Shown here in pieces: positions 5,721 through 8,322 of a stretch of 8,322 nt of DNA (the stretch's first letter is position 1; the number at the start of each line of letters is the position of its first letter). Source of the stretch: Elusimicrobiota bacterium (GTDB lineage Bacteria > CG03 > SLGR01 > JAGXOG01); NCBI GenBank assembly GCA_027858455.1, contig JAQICQ010000055.1, forward strand, positions 1 through 8,322. Direction: 5' to 3'. The translations under genes were made by a program, and so were the position numbers. The notes beneath the pieces are model-generated. The model did no database searches and was not told the origin of the DNA. It saw only the letters and a program-made list of their open reading frames with translations.

Positions 5721-8322
5721 TTATTTTTTATTATCTGTCTGTAGCGGTAAGTAAACTCTGAATTCTGAGCCTTTTCCTATACCCTCGCTATTTACTTCTA
5801 TCTTTCCGCCGTGCTTGGATACTGTTACTATACTTGTAGAAAGTCCGAGGCCCGTCCCTTTTTTTCTCTTTGTAGTGAAATACGGCTCGAATATCTTTTT
5901 AAGATTTTCTTTTTCTATTCCTTTGCCGGTATCTTTGATGCTTACTATTATGAATTCACCTTCCTGAAATGTTTTTATGGAAAGCGTTCCTTTTTCTCCC
6001 ATGCTGTGTAAGGCATTTGTTATTAAATTTACAAAAACTTCTTCTAAGTGAAACCTGCTTATTTTAACTTCAGGTAAAGCATCATAGCTTTTAATAATAT
6101 CAAAATTTTCAAGCTTACCCCTGCCCACTACGCTCAATGCCTTATCTATGATTTTATTTATATCATACTCTTCAAACACAAAATTCCGGGTTCTGGCAAA
6201 TCCTAAAAAGTCTTTAACTGTATCTTTTATCCTTTTTGCTTCTTCTATTATCTGTTCAATATCAACTTTAAATTCATCGGATTCAGATATATTTTCTATA
6301 TTTTCCAAAATAAGTTGCGCTGTAGCTAGTACCGAGGTTAACGGATTATTTATCTCATGGGCTACTCCGCCTGCCATTTGCCCGAGGGAGGACATCTTCT
6401 CGACTTGAACGAGCTGCTCCTGAGTGGCTTTTAAATCGCTTAGGCTCTTCTTTAACTGATTCTCGGCCTCCCTGCGCTCAAACGCATTAGTGAAAATTCT
6501 GGAAATAACCGTAAGAAAAAATATATCTTCGCCGATCCATTCTCCGGGTTCCGCCACATTATCAAACCCTATGAAACCTAAAAGTTTGTGACTCTTCCTC
6601 AGCGGCAGCACAAGAACTGATTTGATATCCTGACTCTCAAGTATCTCCTTTTCAGCTTTTGCTTCCGGAATCATCTTTGAGACATCATCTATATGAATAA
6701 TTTCTCCGTTTCGCAGCTTTTTCATCCACCACGGGAAAATATTAACCGGAAGATTTTGAAGATTATCTTTTTCCGCGCTTACGCCTTCGGCACACCATTC
6801 ATGAGTATTATCCATTGCTATTCCATCATCTCTGATAAGAAAAACGTAAGCGCGTCCCGCTTTTCTGTATTTACCCATATATGCGAGTGATTCATTAATT
6901 GCCTTATCGGTGTCACCAATACCGCTAAAATAAGACGAGATTTTAGATATAGTCTTTTCAAATTCCAATTTGCGCTTTAAATCTTCTTCCATAATCTTGC
7001 GCTCTCTTATGTCTCTGGCAATACCGACTATACCTACTAAATTCTCTTCTTTATCTCTCATCACCGAGCCGGAAAGACTTACCGGGATTTTTTTTCCATT
7101 CTTTGTCCGATAGACCATATCATAATCACGCACCGAACCTTCCTTCAATAACTTTTCCCATCTTGTGCCCTTGAATAGAGTATCTTCTTCTTCTTCTTCT
7201 TCTTCTGCAAAGATTATTCCCACCGGCTTTCCTATCAATTCATCTTTCTTATATCCAAGTAAATCTTGAGTTGCCTGATTTACTGTTTTGATCATTGCCT
7301 CGGAATTTACAACGATCAAAGTATCAACCATTGATTTGATTATGTTGTCGGTATAATCTCTGGCTGCGAGTATCTCATCTCTTGATTTCCTTAAATCTTC
7401 GGTCATTTTATTAAAGGAATTCGCTAATTCACCAATTTCATCACTGGACTTGATATCAATTTTAATATCTAAGTTCCCTTTTCCTATCTTCATAGCCGCA
7501 TCCTTCAGTTTTGTGATGGGATTAGAAATGGCACGAAAGATAAAAAAACCTATCAAGATAGACAGAACCATTACACTTATTGAGACACCCAATAAAATGT
7601 TTCTTAATTTACTAATAGGAGCAAATATCTCTTCTACCCTATGTTCTACAACTAAAACCCAGCCTAAACCTTTAAAATCTCTATAACCTTTGGAATGGGC
7701 ATAAGCAAATAATTTTTCTCCTTCTCCGGGCTTATCTCCTTCTCCTATAAAATAGTCTATCTGTCCTGGCTCTACCCCGCATCTAAAAAATGAAAATACA
7801 TTAGGAGAAAAATCCTCAAGAAATTCAAACTCCTCTGTTGAATAAATGCACTTACCATCTTTAGTAAGCAATTTAAATTCCATAGTTCTTTGTTCTCCAT
7901 ACAGTCCGATTGGTTTAACCTCATTTATAACACTAATTATTCCTCTAATATTCAAAATAATTTTCATAATACCAAGAAAATTTCCAGTTCCATCATGAAC
8001 TCTTAATGCAAAATCGGTAGAATAGATATCTGAGCTTTCATCATACTCAACTTCTCTTATGTAAAAACCATCTTTCTTTGCAACTTGCCACCATTCTTCA
8101 TCTGCTTGATAATAATCAGAAGTCCTTCCCGTCTGCCCTATATTTGCCCCATACTTATTCGTTATAAAAACTTCTCCAAAAATCTTGTAGCCATATTTAT
8201 CTTCATAAAACTTTATTCTTTTGAGTAGTCTCTGCGATAACTTGTTGTTAATTATCCTATTCATAAACGGGGTTATTACTTCTTTTGGTGTTGAAGTCCA
8301 TCCCTTTTCTTTTTCGATAATA
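5721..8322 (-). CDS. Membrane sensor histidine kinase, Cache-HAMP-PAS-GAF-HisKA-HATPase (N-terminus beyond window edge)
   Basis: A transmembrane sensor kinase that should autophosphorylate a histidine in response to an extracytoplasmic signal. The frame stays open to the right edge, and the residues before the Met at 8264 continue a typical Cache domain, so that Met is internal. Counting it as residue 1: double-Cache-like sensor about 1-215 (GEVFITN, GRTSDYYQADEEWW; second half KLLTKDGKCIYST at 131-143); transmembrane helix about 222-244; HAMP about 245-300; PAS about 303-422 (ending GIARDIRERK); GAF about 432-596; coiled linker to about 626; HisKA with GGVAHEINNPL, phospho-His H636; HATPase_c with N746/N750, DTGKGI at 778-783, FEPYFTTK at 792-799 and GTGLGLS at 803-809. 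All catalytic boxes look intact, and the H-box is of the NtrB-like type. There is no attached receiver, so phosphate must pass to a separate protein. Seven consecutive Glu (354-360) in the PAS domain are encoded by a GAA microsatellite. The partner is unknown; the two-component genes downstream are candidates. Confidence 0.95.
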   Translation of the reverse strand, partial: IIEKEKGWTSTPKEVITPFMNRIINNKLSQRLLKRIKFYEDKYGYKIFGEVFITNKYGANIGQTGRTSDYYQADEEWWQVAKKDGFYIREVEYDESSDIYSTDFALRVHDGTGNFLGIMKIILNIRGIISVINEVKPIGLYGEQRTMEFKLLTKDGKCIYSTEEFEFLEDFSPNVFSFFRCGVEPGQIDYFIGEGDKPGEGEKLFAYAHSKGYRDFKGLGWVLVVEHRVEEIFAPISKLRNILLGVSISVMVLSILIGFFIFRAISNPITKLKDAAMKIGKGNLDIKIDIKSSDEIGELANSFNKMTEDLRKSRDEILAARDYTDNIIKSMVDTLIVVNSEAMIKTVNQATQDLLGYKKDELIGKPVGIIFAEEEEEEEDTLFKGTRWEKLLKEGSVRDYDMVYRTKNGKKIPVSLSGSVMRDKEENLVGIVGIARDIRERKIMEEDLKRKLEFEKTISKISSYFSGIGDTDKAINESLAYMGKYRKAGRAYVFLIRDDGIAMDNTHEWCAEGVSAEKDNLQNLPVNIFPWWMKKLRNGEIIHIDDVSKMIPEAKAEKEILESQDIKSVLVLPLRKSHKLLGFIGFDNVAEPGEWIGEDIFFLTVISRIFTNAFERREAENQLKKSLSDLKATQEQLVQVEKMSSLGQMAGGVAHEINNPLTSVLATAQLILENIENISESDEFKVDIEQIIEEAKRIKDTVKDFLGFARTRNFVFEEYDINKIIDKALSVVGRGKLENFDIIKSYDALPEVKISRFHLEEVFVNLITNALHSMGEKGTLSIKTFQEGEFIIVSIKDTGKGIEKENLKKIFEPYFTTKRKKGTGLGLSTSIVTVSKHGGKIEVNSEGIGKGSEFRVYLPLQTDNKK
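7183..7206. repeat. Trinucleotide microsatellite (8 x TCT on the plus strand)
   Basis: Eight uninterrupted TCT units on the plus strand read as seven GAA codons, with flanking bases forming the next GAT, in the minus-strand kinase gene. They encode a seven-Glu run in the PAS domain, just after GKPVGIIFA. Gain or loss of units would keep the reading frame and change only the length of an acidic loop. The repeat is seen directly; variability is inferred. Confidence 0.9.

Noticed and set aside
8262..8264. True start of the membrane kinase at the Met of 8264
   Set aside because: The frame is open to the window edge and the preceding residues (including WTSTPKEVITPF) continue a Cache domain. The N-terminal membrane helix must lie outside the window.

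Overview
The window is AT-rich bacterial DNA whose four real coding regions all lie on the minus strand, so it reads from right to left. From the right edge they are: (1) a membrane sensor histidine kinase whose N-terminus lies beyond the right edge (8322 to 5721); (2) a soluble histidine kinase with an N-terminal receiver domain (5257 to 3668); (3) a response regulator with an N-terminal MerR/excisionase-type helix-turn-helix and a C-terminal receiver (3671 to 3105); and (4) a very large secreted protein (3133 to beyond the left edge). The last has a signal peptide, six Kelch repeats, and a chain of fibronectin-III/Ig-like domains that continues out of the window. Its frame is open for 1044 codons with no stop, so a search for complete ORFs would miss it.

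Genes 2, 3 and 4 look like one operon. Genes 2 and 3 share a 4-nt ATGA overlap, and gene 4 starts 29 nt inside the end of gene 3. A plausible sigma70-type promoter (5333-5361) and a perfect 9-bp inverted repeat (5364-5382) lie upstream of gene 2. The inferred role is a signalling cassette in which a kinase with a built-in receiver and a small DNA-binding regulator are co-produced with a surface or secreted beta-propeller protein. Gene 1 is a Cache-HAMP-PAS-GAF kinase on the same strand, separated by 463 nt, and may feed the same pathway.

The gap between genes 1 and 2 is not empty. On the plus strand, 5432-5655 reads as the decayed N-terminal (MshEN-type) domain of a PilB/GspE-family ATPase, broken by an in-frame TAG and a frameshift. 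The promoter and inverted repeat would once have sat between this gene and the kinase operon, which diverge from each other.

The organism cannot be named from the sequence. The long Kelch plus FN3/Ig secreted protein, the abundance of multidomain kinases and the trace of a type IV pilus/type II secretion ATPase fit a free-living, probably diderm, uncultured environmental bacterium. That is a low-confidence inference. No rRNA, tRNA, CRISPR array, insertion sequence or convincing terminator was seen.
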